A DNA stretch of 64,000 nucleotides from Microbacterium sp. SA39 (lineage in GTDB: Bacteria > Actinomycetota > Actinomycetes > Actinomycetales > Microbacteriaceae), in NCBI RefSeq assembly GCF_000967865.1, contig NZ_JXRU01000037.1, forward strand, positions 124,001-188,000, in the 5' to 3' direction. Position numbers and translations under genes: made by a program. Under the pieces are notes generated by a model. That model saw only the letters and a list, made by a program, of their open reading frames with translations, was not told the origin of the DNA and did not search any database. The number at the start of each line of letters is the position of its first letter. Position 1 is the stretch's first letter. Below are positions 34,847 to 43,638 of the stretch, in pieces.

Positions 34847-35897
34847 GTCCACCCGTCCGCTCCGCGTGATGCAGTCCTTCGGGACGCCGCGCGTGACGAC
34901 CAATCCGTACATCACGATGCTCGATGAGGCGCTCGCCGCCTCCCCCGAGGTCGAGCACTTGCGATTCTCGTGGCGTGAGGCGCTCCTCGGCCGCTATGAC
35001 GTCTTCCACTGGCACTGGCCCGAGGTGAAGCTCCACGGTGGCAGCGCCGTATCGTCCGTCGGCAAGTACGCGCTCGCCGCACTGCTCGCGCTGCGCCATA
35101 CTGTCGATCGACGTATCGCCGTCGTGCGCACCGTGCACAACCTCGAGCTGCCCGACGACAATGCGGCTCGACTCTGGCTGCTGCGTCGCATCGACCGCCA
35201 GCCCGACCATCGGATCCTGCTCAACGAGACCACGCCGCTTACGCCCGAGACGGCGCAGACGGTGATCCTGCACGGTCACTACCGCGACTGGTACCGGCCG
35301 GAGCCGGGGGCCGCGGCCATGAAGGGTCGGCTCGGCACGTTCGGGGGTGTGCGTCGGTACAAGGGCGTGTCGGGCTTCGTCGACGCCTACGCCGAGGCCG
35401 TGGCCATCGATGACGGCATCAGCATGGTCGTCGGCGGCAAGGCATCCAGCAAGGAGCTGGCCGACGATCTGCGCGCCCGTGTGGCGGATCTGCCCGGGGT
35501 GACCCTGCAGCTCGACTTCCTGAGCGATGCGGAACTCGTCGAACTCGTCACCTCCTGTGAACTCATCGTGCTCGCCTACCGTTTCATGCATAATTCCGGC
35601 AGTGTGCTGGCTGCGCTCTCGCTCGACCGGGCGGTGCTGGTTCCGCGCAACGCGCCCAACGAGGCTCTGGCCGCCGAGGTCGGCGCCGAGTGGGTGCAGA
35701 TGTACGACGGCGAACTCGACGGTCGACGTCTCGTCGATGCGCTGTCCGCGGTGCGCCGGATCGCATCGGACCGCCCCGATCTCTCCCGGCGCGAATGGGT
35801 GGATGCCGGAGCGGCGCACGCGAACGTCTATCGTGCGGCGCTTCATGCCCGCAGGGGTCGGCGCCGACCGCGCGGAACCACGGCGGTCGGAGCATGA
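34839..35897 (+). CDS. glycosyltransferase (GT-B type)
   Basis: This 352-residue protein has an N-terminal segment (MQSFGTPRVTTNPYITML, HWHWPEVKLHG) and a C-terminal nucleotide-sugar half (FGGVRRYKGVSGFVDAY, then VVGGKA, LDFLSDAELVELVTSC, NSGSVLAALSLDRAVLVP). This is a GT-B layout like beta-mannosyl/glucosyl transferases of exopolysaccharide loci. It overlaps the genes on both sides, so 34103-37252 is one translational unit. Donor and acceptor are unknown. Confidence 0.8.
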   Translation: MPESTRPLRVMQSFGTPRVTTNPYITMLDEALAASPEVEHLRFSWREALLGRYDVFHWHWPEVKLHGGSAVSSVGKYALAALLALRHTVDRRIAVVRTVHNLELPDDNAARLWLLRRIDRQPDHRILLNETTPLTPETAQTVILHGHYRDWYRPEPGAAAMKGRLGTFGGVRRYKGVSGFVDAYAEAVAIDDGISMVVGGKASSKELADDLRARVADLPGVTLQLDFLSDAELVELVTSCELIVLAYRFMHNSGSVLAALSLDRAVLVPRNAPNEALAAEVGAEWVQMYDGELDGRRLVDALSAVRRIASDRPDLSRREWVDAGAAHANVYRAALHARRGRRRPRGTTAVGA

Positions 35898-37252
35898 TGC
35901 GGGAGGCGGCGTTCCGGCTGAAGACCGCGCTCGGAGGCCGCAGCAGCACCGACGCGTACCGCGAGTTCCTCGCGATGGACGCCCTCGATCCGGAGGCCAT
36001 CGCCGAGGTCTCCGCACGGCGTTCGGCGGAGCACGCGCAGTTCGCCTTCGCGCGCAGTCCGTTCTACCGCGACCTCTACTCGTCGCATGGCTTCTCGGCC
36101 GCCGACCTGCGCGACCCGGCTTCGTTCTCGAGCCTGCCGATCGTCGACAAGGCGATGCTGCGCGAGAACTTCGACCGGATCCGGACCGATGAGGCGAATG
36201 ATCGCACCAGCGTCACGTCCAAGACCGGCGGAAGCACCGGCCTTCCCCTTCACCTGCTCCGCGACCTGCGATTCCCTGCGCGCGCGCTCGAGTGGCGCCT
36301 GTTCCAGTGGTGGGGTGTGAACCCGTGGGACGACCGGGGGATCGTCACGCGTCACGTGCTGACCGGGGCCGCTCGAATCCGGCATGACCTCGGATGGCTC
36401 CCGTCACGGCGGGTGCAGCTCGACGCATTCCAGATCACCGATGAGGCCGTGACCGAGTTCGTGAGCGCCTGGAGTCGGGTGCGACCGCGATTCCTCATCG
36501 GCTACGGCGGCGGGGTGCTCGACACGGTGCGACGGATGCAGAGGCTCGGGCTCACCGTCACGCCTCCGCGTGCTGTCGCGGTCACGGCGGCACCGCTCAC
36601 CGCGGGTACGCGCGCCGAGATCGAGACGGCGTTCGGCGCTCCCTGCTTCGACCACTACCGCTCGGCGGAGATCCCCTGGATGGCGGGCGAATGCGCGCAT
36701 CAGAGCGGCCTGCACGTCTTCGCCGACGCCCGTCGGATCGAGATCGTCGACAGCGAGGATTCGGTCGTCGCCGACGACGTTGAGGGCGAGGTCATCGTGA
36801 GCGATCTGACGAACCGGGTCTTCCCGGTCGTGCGCTACCGCCTGGGGGACATCAGCCGTTTCCTCCCGGGGACGTGCGCCTGCGGGCGGGGGCTCCCGCG
36901 CCTGGGAGCGATCTCCGGCCGCTCCTCCGACGCCGTGCGTCTGCCGGACGGCACCACCATCGCGGGAGCGCTGGGCCATATCTTCGACGACTCCCCTCTT
37001 GCGATCCGGCAGTTCGAGATCGTCCAGGACGCGGACTATTCCGTCACTCTGCGGTGCATCCTGAGTGATGCGCCCGACGCCCAGGCGGGCATCGATGCAG
37101 CAGCCGCGAAGCTGCGTTTCGCGACGAAGGGGATCGTGCCCGTGACGGTCGAACGCGTCGACAGCATCCCGCAGATCGGGGGCAAGATGCGGTTCATCCG
37201 CAGTGCCGTCACCTCGCTTCCCGCGGACGGTTCTGCCCCCGCGAGCGACTGA
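35894..37252 (+). CDS. PaaK/CapK-like adenylate-forming protein
   Basis: This 452-residue protein belongs to the phenylacetyl-CoA-ligase-like CapK family. The AMP-binding loop TSKTGGSTGLPL lies at residues ~113-124. FDHYRSAEIPWMAGEC, RYRLGDISRFLPG and GRSSDAVRLPDG are further family motifs, and a Cys pair (TCACGRGL) is typical of CapK proteins. Homologues occur in capsule loci and may activate an acyl or amino-acid group for glycan decoration. The ATG at 35894 overlaps the upstream stop by four bases. Confidence 0.82.
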   Translation: MMREAAFRLKTALGGRSSTDAYREFLAMDALDPEAIAEVSARRSAEHAQFAFARSPFYRDLYSSHGFSAADLRDPASFSSLPIVDKAMLRENFDRIRTDEANDRTSVTSKTGGSTGLPLHLLRDLRFPARALEWRLFQWWGVNPWDDRGIVTRHVLTGAARIRHDLGWLPSRRVQLDAFQITDEAVTEFVSAWSRVRPRFLIGYGGGVLDTVRRMQRLGLTVTPPRAVAVTAAPLTAGTRAEIETAFGAPCFDHYRSAEIPWMAGECAHQSGLHVFADARRIEIVDSEDSVVADDVEGEVIVSDLTNRVFPVVRYRLGDISRFLPGTCACGRGLPRLGAISGRSSDAVRLPDGTTIAGALGHIFDDSPLAIRQFEIVQDADYSVTLRCILSDAPDAQAGIDAAAAKLRFATKGIVPVTVERVDSIPQIGGKMRFIRSAVTSLPADGSAPASD

Positions 37253-37261
37253 GATATCGGT

Positions 37262-37291
37262 TTGACAACGATCTTCGCGAACATCTGTATA
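37262..37291 (+). promoter_or_regulatory. sigma-70-type promoter of the beta-helix protein gene
   Basis: A perfect TTGACA at 37262-37267 is followed after 18 bases by TGTATA (37286-37291) within TGTATAGAAT. It is the clearest consensus promoter in the window. Confidence 0.7.
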
Positions 37292-37304
37292 GAATGATCC
37301 CTGG

Positions 37305-37400
37305 CCGCCGCCCTCCGGGTAGGCGGTGCGTACCGATACTGCACACCATCTCGCCCGGAGGGGGCTAGCTGGAGGGGCGCGGTGTACGCGGGCAAACCCC
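37305..37400 (+). promoter_or_regulatory. structured 5' leader
   Basis: In the ~115-base leader, CCCTCCGGG (about 37311) can pair with CCCGGAGGG (about 37352), enclosing a second stem GTGC/GCAC. A further CGCG-GTGTA-CGCG hairpin and a G-rich/C-rich pair follow, just before the ribosome site. This could be a riboswitch or attenuator; no known class fits. Confidence 0.4.
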
Positions 37401-37413
37401 CAAGGAGAACCAG

Positions 37414-40158
37414 TTGCGTTCGCGACGTAAGTCCATCCGATCCCACCCCTCCCATACGATCGCCGCGAGCACCGCGGCAGCCATCGCCGCCGGAGCACTG
37501 ATCGCCGGCCTCTTCGGCGCTCCCGCTCAGGCAAGCGAGTCACCCGAGCCGGACCCGTCGTCGACCGCGGACTCCGCGCCGACGGCCAGCGACACCCCAG
37601 CACCTGCTGCCGACGGCGTCGACGAGGCGAAGAGCACTGATCAGCCGGCCGAACAGCCGACCGAGGATACCGCCGACGTTCCAGCCGCCGAGCAGAAGGC
37701 AGCGCCATCCGCCCTCGCCGCGCCGACGGTACTGCTCGCCGACGACTTCACCCGCAGCACTGCGGCAGGGTGGGGTCGCTCCGACAACGATCTCGCGTAT
37801 TCGTCGTGGTCGTCGCGCAACGACGTGGCGGGCGTCGACGGTTCGGCGGCGACGCTCTCGCTCAACCCTGGCGAGTCCGCGTATCTGACTCCCCGTGCGG
37901 TTCAGGCGGGCGACGTCAAGATCTCGGCGGACATCCGCCTGAAGGCCAACGGCGGACGCAGCTACTACGCATACACCACACGCGTGCAGAGCGACGGATC
38001 GTCGTATCGCCTGCGGGTGGTCACCGACGCGGACGGGAAGGTTCAGCTCTCGGTCCTGCGCAGCAAGGACCGCATCGACACGGAGCTGAATTCCGTCGCT
38101 GTGCCTGAGAGCCTGCTCGGCGACACCTGGTTCACGCTCGACGCGACCGTGACCGGCACCGACGACGTCCTCTTGGAAGCGCGTCTCACACCTCAGGGTG
38201 AGACTCCGGGAGCGCCCCAGCTCATCGCCACCGACCGCTCGGCAGCGCGCCTCTCCGCGCCGGGTGGCCTCGCCGTCTGGGGCTACGCCTCCAGCAGCGC
38301 GAAGGGACAGACCGTTCTGCAGATCGACTCGCTGTCGGCCGTGGTCGCGACGACGCCGCTCAGCGGCGAGCAGCCGGTCGAGCCCGAGCCGCCGGTCGAG
38401 CCCGAGCAGCCGGCCGAGCCCGAGCAGCCCACAGAGCCCGAGCAGCCGGCCGAGCCCGAGCAGCCGGCCGAGCCCGAGCAGCCCACAGAGCCCGAGCAGC
38501 CCACAGAGCCCGAGCAGCCTCAGCCGGAGCCGAACACGTCCTCGCGCGGCGCGGCGACGGTCGGAACCGCGACCTACGCGGTTCCGACGGGCGCGGTGTT
38601 CGTGAACGGCGCCTCGTCGTCCGGAGCGCAGAACGGCTCTGCGGAGTCGCCCTTCCGCACCGTGCAGGCCGCAGTCGACGCGTCCCGCGCCGGATCGACG
38701 ATCGTCATCCGCGGTGGTGAGTATCACGAGTCCGTCAACGTGCCGTTCAGCAAGACCCTGGTCATCCAGGCCTACCCCGGTGAGGCCGTGTGGTTCGACG
38801 GCTCGAGGAGCGTCACGTCGTGGACGCAGTCCGGTTCGAGGTGGGAGAGCGGGGGATGGAAGTCCGAGTTCAGCAGTGACATGCTCAACGGCAACGCGAG
38901 CTGGTTCGTCGACCCCAAGTACCCCATGGCCAACCGTCCCGACATGCTGTTCATCGATGGGGTGGCGCAGAAGCAGGTGGCATCGGCGGCGGAGGTCGTC
39001 GCGGGCACGTTCGCGGTCGATTACGCCTCCGACCGGTTGATCCTGGGCACCGACCCGGCCGGTCGCCAGGTACGGGTGAGCGACCTCCCGCAGGCACTCA
39101 ACGTCCAGTCGGCGAACTCGGTCCTGCAGGGCTTCGGCGTGCGTCGCTACGCGACGTCGTACGACGTGCTGGGAACCGTGCGCATGCACAACGTCGGGAC
39201 GGTCCTGCGCGACCTCGTGATCGAGGACAACGCCACGATCGGACTCTTCGTGGGCAACGACCGTGCGACGGTCGACAACCTCACGATCCGTCGCAACGGG
39301 CTGCTCGGGTTCTCGCTCACCACGGCGTACGACTCGAAAGTCACCGACTCGCTCTTCACTGACAACAACGTGGAGCACTTCAACGGCTCTCCGGTCGCCG
39401 GAGGCATCAAGGTGACGCGTTCGCGCGGTGTCCTCATGAGCAACGTCGACACCAGCCGCAACATCGGCAGCGGCACCTGGTTCGACGAGTCGTGCTTCGA
39501 CGTGAAGATCGTCGACGTCACCTCCAACGGCAACACCGAGATCGGCATCCATGCCGAACTGTCCTCGCGGGTCACGATCGCCCGCAGCCAGGTGTTCGAC
39601 AACAAGGAGGGCATCCGCATCTTCGACACCGAGAACGTGCTCATCACGAACAACGATCTCGGCAACAATTCGCGGCACGACATCAACCTGATGCAGGACG
39701 AACGTCGTCAGGCGACGCACCGCGTGGGTCGCGACCCACGGGTGAGCGGCGCGGACCCGACGGTCACCTGGATCACGCGCAACATCGACATCCGCAACAA
39801 CGTGTTCGGCGCGGGAGGTCCGCGGGCCATCTTCGCTCATGACACGGCGACGGGCCGCGCCGTGGACACCTGGAACCTCAGCATCGCGGGCAACCTGTTC
39901 AGCAGTTCCGCCGGCGGGCCCTCGATGGTGACGTGGGGTGGCTCCGGTGACGTCTACGAGACGTTCCAGACGCCCCAGGCGCTCGCCTCCGCGAAGAACG
40001 GATCATGGGCCAACGCCATGACCGCGAAGCCGGAGCCGTTCGCGTCGATGGCAGACGACATCAAGGCCAACGCCTCGATCGCTCTGCCGGTCCTTCCGGA
40101 GGTCGCGACCCTGCTTGGGCTCACGACGGGAGCCGAGCTCCTCGGCAGCGGCAACTGA
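37414..40158 (+). CDS. secreted right-handed parallel beta-helix protein
   Basis: This 914-residue protein starts at a TTG with AAGGAGA 5 bases upstream. A long signal peptide ends near AQASES (residue ~41). Residues ~45-105 are Pro/Ala/Glu-rich and ~108-310 form a beta-sandwich-like domain. Residues ~322-369 are eight tandem (V/A/T)EPEQP hexads. Residues ~400-850 are a right-handed beta-helix: GSAESPFRTVQAAVDASRAG, then many N-rich turns (DNATIG, NRNGLLG, NNDLGNNSRHD). This fold is used by polysaccharide lyases and epimerases, so it may cleave or modify the glycan made here. No catalytic residues could be assigned. Confidence 0.82.
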   Translation: MRSRRKSIRSHPSHTIAASTAAAIAAGALIAGLFGAPAQASESPEPDPSSTADSAPTASDTPAPAADGVDEAKSTDQPAEQPTEDTADVPAAEQKAAPSALAAPTVLLADDFTRSTAAGWGRSDNDLAYSSWSSRNDVAGVDGSAATLSLNPGESAYLTPRAVQAGDVKISADIRLKANGGRSYYAYTTRVQSDGSSYRLRVVTDADGKVQLSVLRSKDRIDTELNSVAVPESLLGDTWFTLDATVTGTDDVLLEARLTPQGETPGAPQLIATDRSAARLSAPGGLAVWGYASSSAKGQTVLQIDSLSAVVATTPLSGEQPVEPEPPVEPEQPAEPEQPTEPEQPAEPEQPAEPEQPTEPEQPTEPEQPQPEPNTSSRGAATVGTATYAVPTGAVFVNGASSSGAQNGSAESPFRTVQAAVDASRAGSTIVIRGGEYHESVNVPFSKTLVIQAYPGEAVWFDGSRSVTSWTQSGSRWESGGWKSEFSSDMLNGNASWFVDPKYPMANRPDMLFIDGVAQKQVASAAEVVAGTFAVDYASDRLILGTDPAGRQVRVSDLPQALNVQSANSVLQGFGVRRYATSYDVLGTVRMHNVGTVLRDLVIEDNATIGLFVGNDRATVDNLTIRRNGLLGFSLTTAYDSKVTDSLFTDNNVEHFNGSPVAGGIKVTRSRGVLMSNVDTSRNIGSGTWFDESCFDVKIVDVTSNGNTEIGIHAELSSRVTIARSQVFDNKEGIRIFDTENVLITNNDLGNNSRHDINLMQDERRQATHRVGRDPRVSGADPTVTWITRNIDIRNNVFGAGGPRAIFAHDTATGRAVDTWNLSIAGNLFSSSAGGPSMVTWGGSGDVYETFQTPQALASAKNGSWANAMTAKPEPFASMADDIKANASIALPVLPEVATLLGLTTGAELLGSGN
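38377..38520 (+). repeat. 18-bp tandem repeat, eight units
   Basis: Eight 18-base units encode hexapeptides of the form (V/A/T)EPEQP. They form a Pro/Glu-rich spacer between two domains of the beta-helix protein. Confidence 0.85.
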
Positions 40159-40167
40159 CGACCGCCT

Positions 40168-40202
40168 CCGCCCGCCATCGTCCGCCGGACCATGGCGGGC
40201 GG
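40168..40202 (+). terminator. hairpin terminator after the beta-helix gene
   Basis: Arms CCGCCCGCCAT and ATGGCGGGCGG enclose a 13-base loop and lie 9 bases after the stop. No U-tract follows. Confidence 0.7.
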
Positions 40203-40248
40203 ATCGCGTCCGGGACGAACGCCGGGTGGAAGCGGGCACAATGGAGAC

Positions 40249-41397
40249 GTGACACACGACACGCGTTCGCCGTTTCTGCTGGTCCACGCCGGGTGGGAGC
40301 TCTTCGGCTCCGATCGGATGCTGTTGGAGACCGCGGTCGCACTCACCCGGGCCGACGAGCGCGTGGTAGTCGCCTTGCCGGAGCCGGGGCCGCTCGTCGA
40401 GCACCTCCGAGCGGCCGGCGTCGAGGTGCTGATCCCACCGATGTTCGCGTTGCGCAAGTCCGTCCTCCACCCGCGCAATTGGCTGCGAACCGTGCGCGAC
40501 GCGATCCGCGGAACGGTCGCGGCCGTCACCATCGTGCGCCGACTGCGCCCGAAGGCTCTTTACGTCAGCACCATCGTGCTTCCCCTCTGGCCGATCGTCG
40601 GGCGGCTCCTGCGGGTTCCGACGGTGACGCATGTGCACGAGGCGGAGGCCTCGGCGGCGCGCGTCGTGAACCTCGTCCTCTACGCCCCGCACCTCGCGTC
40701 CCATCGACTCATCGTGAACAGTGAGTTCACCCTCCGCACCGTGGGCGACAGCATCCCCGCGCTCGCGAGGCGTGCGACGGTGATCCCCAACGGCGTCGCC
40801 TCTCCGAGCGACGTCCCCGCGCCACGAGAAGACCTCGACGGCCTGCACGTCGTGTACGTCGGGCGCATGTCGCACCGCAAGGGTCCCGATGTGGCGCTCG
40901 ACGCGATCGGCCTTCTCCGACGACGAGGAGTGGAAGCCGATCTGCAGTTGATCGGCGCGGTGTTCGCGGGCAACGAGTCGTACGAGGAGGTTCTCACCGC
41001 CCGGATCAAGGAACTCGGTCTGGGCGACCAGGTCACCCACCACGGTTTCCGCGCCGACATCTGGCCGGTGCTCGCCGGAGCAGATGTGGTCGTCGTCCCT
41101 TCGCGCCAGGACGAATCCTTCGGAAACACCGCGGTGGAGGGCATCCTGGCGGCGCGGCCGGTCGTTGCGAGCGACATCGCCGGGCTGCGGGAGGCCGTCG
41201 GCGGATACTCCGCTGCCCTCTTCGTGCAGCCGGGGGACGCCGAGGCGCTGGCCGACGCGCTCGCGACGATCGCCGCGGACTGGGCGACCTACCGATCGCG
41301 CGCCTCATCCGCCCGCGAAGCGGCTCTGCAGCGCTTCGCCCCTGACGCCTATCGCCGATCTGTAGCCGACCTGATGAAGGAGCTCGCGCGCGACTGA
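40249..41397 (+). CDS. family 4 glycosyltransferase
   Basis: This 382-residue GT-B enzyme has VHAGWELFGSDRML at the N-terminus and the C-terminal nucleotide-sugar region VVYVGRMSHRKGPDVALDAI, then GFRADIWPVLAGADVVVVPSRQDESFGNTAVEGILAARPVVAS. The E-x7-E pattern (ESFGNTAVE) is the family 4 retaining signature. The GTG at 40249 follows TGGAGA. It is probably involved in assembling the surface glycan; sugar specificity is not evident. Confidence 0.87.
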   Translation: MTHDTRSPFLLVHAGWELFGSDRMLLETAVALTRADERVVVALPEPGPLVEHLRAAGVEVLIPPMFALRKSVLHPRNWLRTVRDAIRGTVAAVTIVRRLRPKALYVSTIVLPLWPIVGRLLRVPTVTHVHEAEASAARVVNLVLYAPHLASHRLIVNSEFTLRTVGDSIPALARRATVIPNGVASPSDVPAPREDLDGLHVVYVGRMSHRKGPDVALDAIGLLRRRGVEADLQLIGAVFAGNESYEEVLTARIKELGLGDQVTHHGFRADIWPVLAGADVVVVPSRQDESFGNTAVEGILAARPVVASDIAGLREAVGGYSAALFVQPGDAEALADALATIAADWATYRSRASSAREAALQRFAPDAYRRSVADLMKELARD

Positions 41398-41430
41398 CTC
41401 AGCGCCGGCGTCGCTCCTCGGCCGCCGTCG

Positions 41431-42126
41431 TCAGCGCGCGTTCGCCTTGGACTTGGGCTTGGAATCATCCTTCACCGCGGTCGGTGCCGACGGCGAGGCG
41501 CTGAGGAACTCCGTGACCTGGGCGTGGAAGCTCTTCACATCCCCGACGGTGACACGGAGCATCGCGTGGTGCTCGCGGTCCGATCGGTGGTGGGCGTCGG
41601 CGATGTCGTAGGGCTCGCGGCCGGGCCTACCGAACAGCGAGCGTCGCGACGGGGGCAGCGTGACGAAGCCGCGTCTGGTGTGCAGGGCATCGGCGTAGAC
41701 CCGGAGCTCTCGCTCATCGTCGGCGAGTGAATCGAACTGTGCCACGAGTTCCAGCTCGGGTTGCCGCACCGGCTCGGCACCCAGATGGATGGCCTCGCGC
41801 AGCGTGAACGCACGCGAGCGCACCTCCGGGGCAAGCGTGGCCACCACTGAGCGCTCGGCGCGACTCGCGGTCAGGATCAGGTCCGCGGAGCGCAGGTCAT
41901 CGATATCGACCGCCTGCGAACGATGCGTCTCGGCGGACGCGGCATCGGTCTCCTCGGCGGCGATGGAGGCCGAGACCTGGCAGATCTCCAGGGCGCCCCG
42001 GCCGACGCGCGTCCCTGCGCTCGAGATCTGCCAGTCGCCCGCGCCGGTCTGAGCGCGCATCACGATCTCCATCAACGGCGATCGGCAGACGTTGGCTTCG
42101 CAGACGAAGATCAGTCTGTGCGTCAC
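41431..42126 (-). CDS. low-molecular-weight protein tyrosine phosphatase
   Basis: This 231-residue protein has the LMW-PTP P-loop CEANVCRSP (C-x5-R-S, residues ~9-17). The general-acid region is YDIADAHHRS (~residue 190), where the usual DP is replaced by DI. It is longer than classic members (~150) because of an insert and a basic C-terminal tail. Such phosphatases (Wzb-type) remove phosphate from the tyrosine kinase that controls chain length. The kinase gene lies divergently next door at 42244, an apt partner. Confidence 0.82.
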   Translation of the reverse strand: MTHRLIFVCEANVCRSPLMEIVMRAQTGAGDWQISSAGTRVGRGALEICQVSASIAAEETDAASAETHRSQAVDIDDLRSADLILTASRAERSVVATLAPEVRSRAFTLREAIHLGAEPVRQPELELVAQFDSLADDERELRVYADALHTRRGFVTLPPSRRSLFGRPGREPYDIADAHHRSDREHHAMLRVTVGDVKSFHAQVTEFLSASPSAPTAVKDDSKPKSKANAR

Positions 42127-42243
42127 AAGTTCCCCCTCGTGGAACCGTCGACTCCGGTTCGATCATCCAACATAGGCGATAATGGGGCCGATGGCGCATC
42201 GCGCGACTTCGCGTCGCGCTGTGTCGAGGGGATACGGGGACAC

Positions 42244-43638
42244 ATGACACTGCAGGACTACTTCCAGTCGCTCAAGAGCCACTGGATCGTGATCGTCCTC
42301 CTGACCCTGGTCGGAGGAGGATCCGCCTACGCCTACTCGCAGTTCGTCGACCCCGAGTACCGCGCCGAGTCCCAGGTGATGGTCATTCCCACCCGTGGTG
42401 AGAACACGAGCGAACTGCTGCAGGGGTCCAACTACGTGCAGAGCCTCGTCCAGACCTACACGCTCCTGGTCAGCTCGCCCACCGTCCTCGATCCCGTCAT
42501 CGAGAACCTCGGTCTCGAAGAGACGCCGAACCGCCTCGCGCGGCGCGTTGACGTGAACGTGCCGCTCAACACGGTCGTCATCGAGATCGGCGTCACGGAT
42601 GCCGACGGCAAGACCGCGAGCGACACCGCCAACGCGATCGCCGACCAGCTCGCCGACGCGGTGCGCAACGTCTCGCCGACGAGTGCCGATGGCGAACCCG
42701 CCGTGCGCATCGAGACCATCTCCGCCGCGCGCACACCGACAGTGCCCGTTTCTCCGAACACGCGCAACAACGTGATCCTGGGCGCCGGAGTGGGCTTCGT
42801 CGCCGGTGTCGTGTTCGCGGTGCTCCGTCGCCGCCTGGCCACCCGGATCACCACGGCGCGCTCGCTGAGCGAGGTCACCGAGGTCGCTCTCCTGGGCGAG
42901 ATCCCCGAGGCTTCGGACAGCCAGGCCATCGCTCGAGTCATCCGTTCCCAACCGGACGGCCGGGTGGCGGAAGCGATGCGACAGGTCGCCGCCAGCCTCA
43001 AGTTCGTCGACGTCGACAAGCACCGCCGAGTCATCCTCGTCACCTCCTGCTCGGCGCAGGAAGGCAAGTCGTCGGTCAGTCTCGGACTGGCCATCACCCT
43101 CGCCGAGGGCGGTCGATCGGTCCTGTTCATCGAGGCCGACCTCCGCCGTCCGAGCACGGCCCGCTACACCCAGCTGGAGGGCGCGGTGGGGCTCACGACC
43201 GTGCTCATCGGCGATGCCGAGCTCGACCAGGCCGTGCAGCAGTGGGGGCGACCGGGCCTGGACATCCTGACCGCCGGCGCGCAGCCGCCCAACCCCGGCC
43301 AGCTGCTGTCCAGTGGCGGGTTGCATCGCGTCGTCGAGGCAGCGCGCGAGTCCTACGACTACGTCATCATCGACACCGCACCGGTGCTGTCGGTGAGTGA
43401 CGCGCTGTGGCTGTCGACGATGGCCGACGGCACGCTCTTCGTCGTGCGATCGAACCGCACCAAGGGCGCCGACCTCACCCGGGCGCTCACCTCGCTGGAA
43501 GCGACCAGGACCCCGGTGCTCGGTATCGTGCTCAACGGCGTGCGCGGTGCCGCCAAGAACCCGTATTACACCGACGATCGCTCCACGGGTCTCGGCCGGC
43601 GTCTGTTCCGTCGCGGCGCCCCCGGCTCGTCGCAGTGA
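42244..43638 (+). CDS. chain-length determinant and BY-kinase (Wzz/CpsD-like)
   Basis: This 464-residue protein begins with a Wzz domain: MTLQDYFQSLKSHW, TM1 at ~14-34, an extracytoplasmic stretch and TM2 at ~178-197. A cytoplasmic P-loop kinase follows. Walker A is SCSAQEGKSSVS, Walker A' reads VLFIEADLRRPS and Walker B is VIIDTAPVLSVSDA. The short tail carries two Tyr (NPYYTDD) that may be autophosphorylated, instead of a long Tyr cluster. It sets polymer length and export together with the flippase that overlaps its stop. Confidence 0.9.
   Translation: MTLQDYFQSLKSHWIVIVLLTLVGGGSAYAYSQFVDPEYRAESQVMVIPTRGENTSELLQGSNYVQSLVQTYTLLVSSPTVLDPVIENLGLEETPNRLARRVDVNVPLNTVVIEIGVTDADGKTASDTANAIADQLADAVRNVSPTSADGEPAVRIETISAARTPTVPVSPNTRNNVILGAGVGFVAGVVFAVLRRRLATRITTARSLSEVTEVALLGEIPEASDSQAIARVIRSQPDGRVAEAMRQVAASLKFVDVDKHRRVILVTSCSAQEGKSSVSLGLAITLAEGGRSVLFIEADLRRPSTARYTQLEGAVGLTTVLIGDAELDQAVQQWGRPGLDILTAGAQPPNPGQLLSSGGLHRVVEAARESYDYVIIDTAPVLSVSDALWLSTMADGTLFVVRSNRTKGADLTRALTSLEATRTPVLGIVLNGVRGAAKNPYYTDDRSTGLGRRLFRRGAPGSSQ

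Noticed and set aside
37385..37402. GGGCAAACC string resembling the core of a c-di-GMP (GEMM) riboswitch
   Set aside because: It sits at the 3' end of the leader directly before the ribosome site; the rest of the GEMM fold would have to lie downstream inside the gene, and the other conserved segments are absent.
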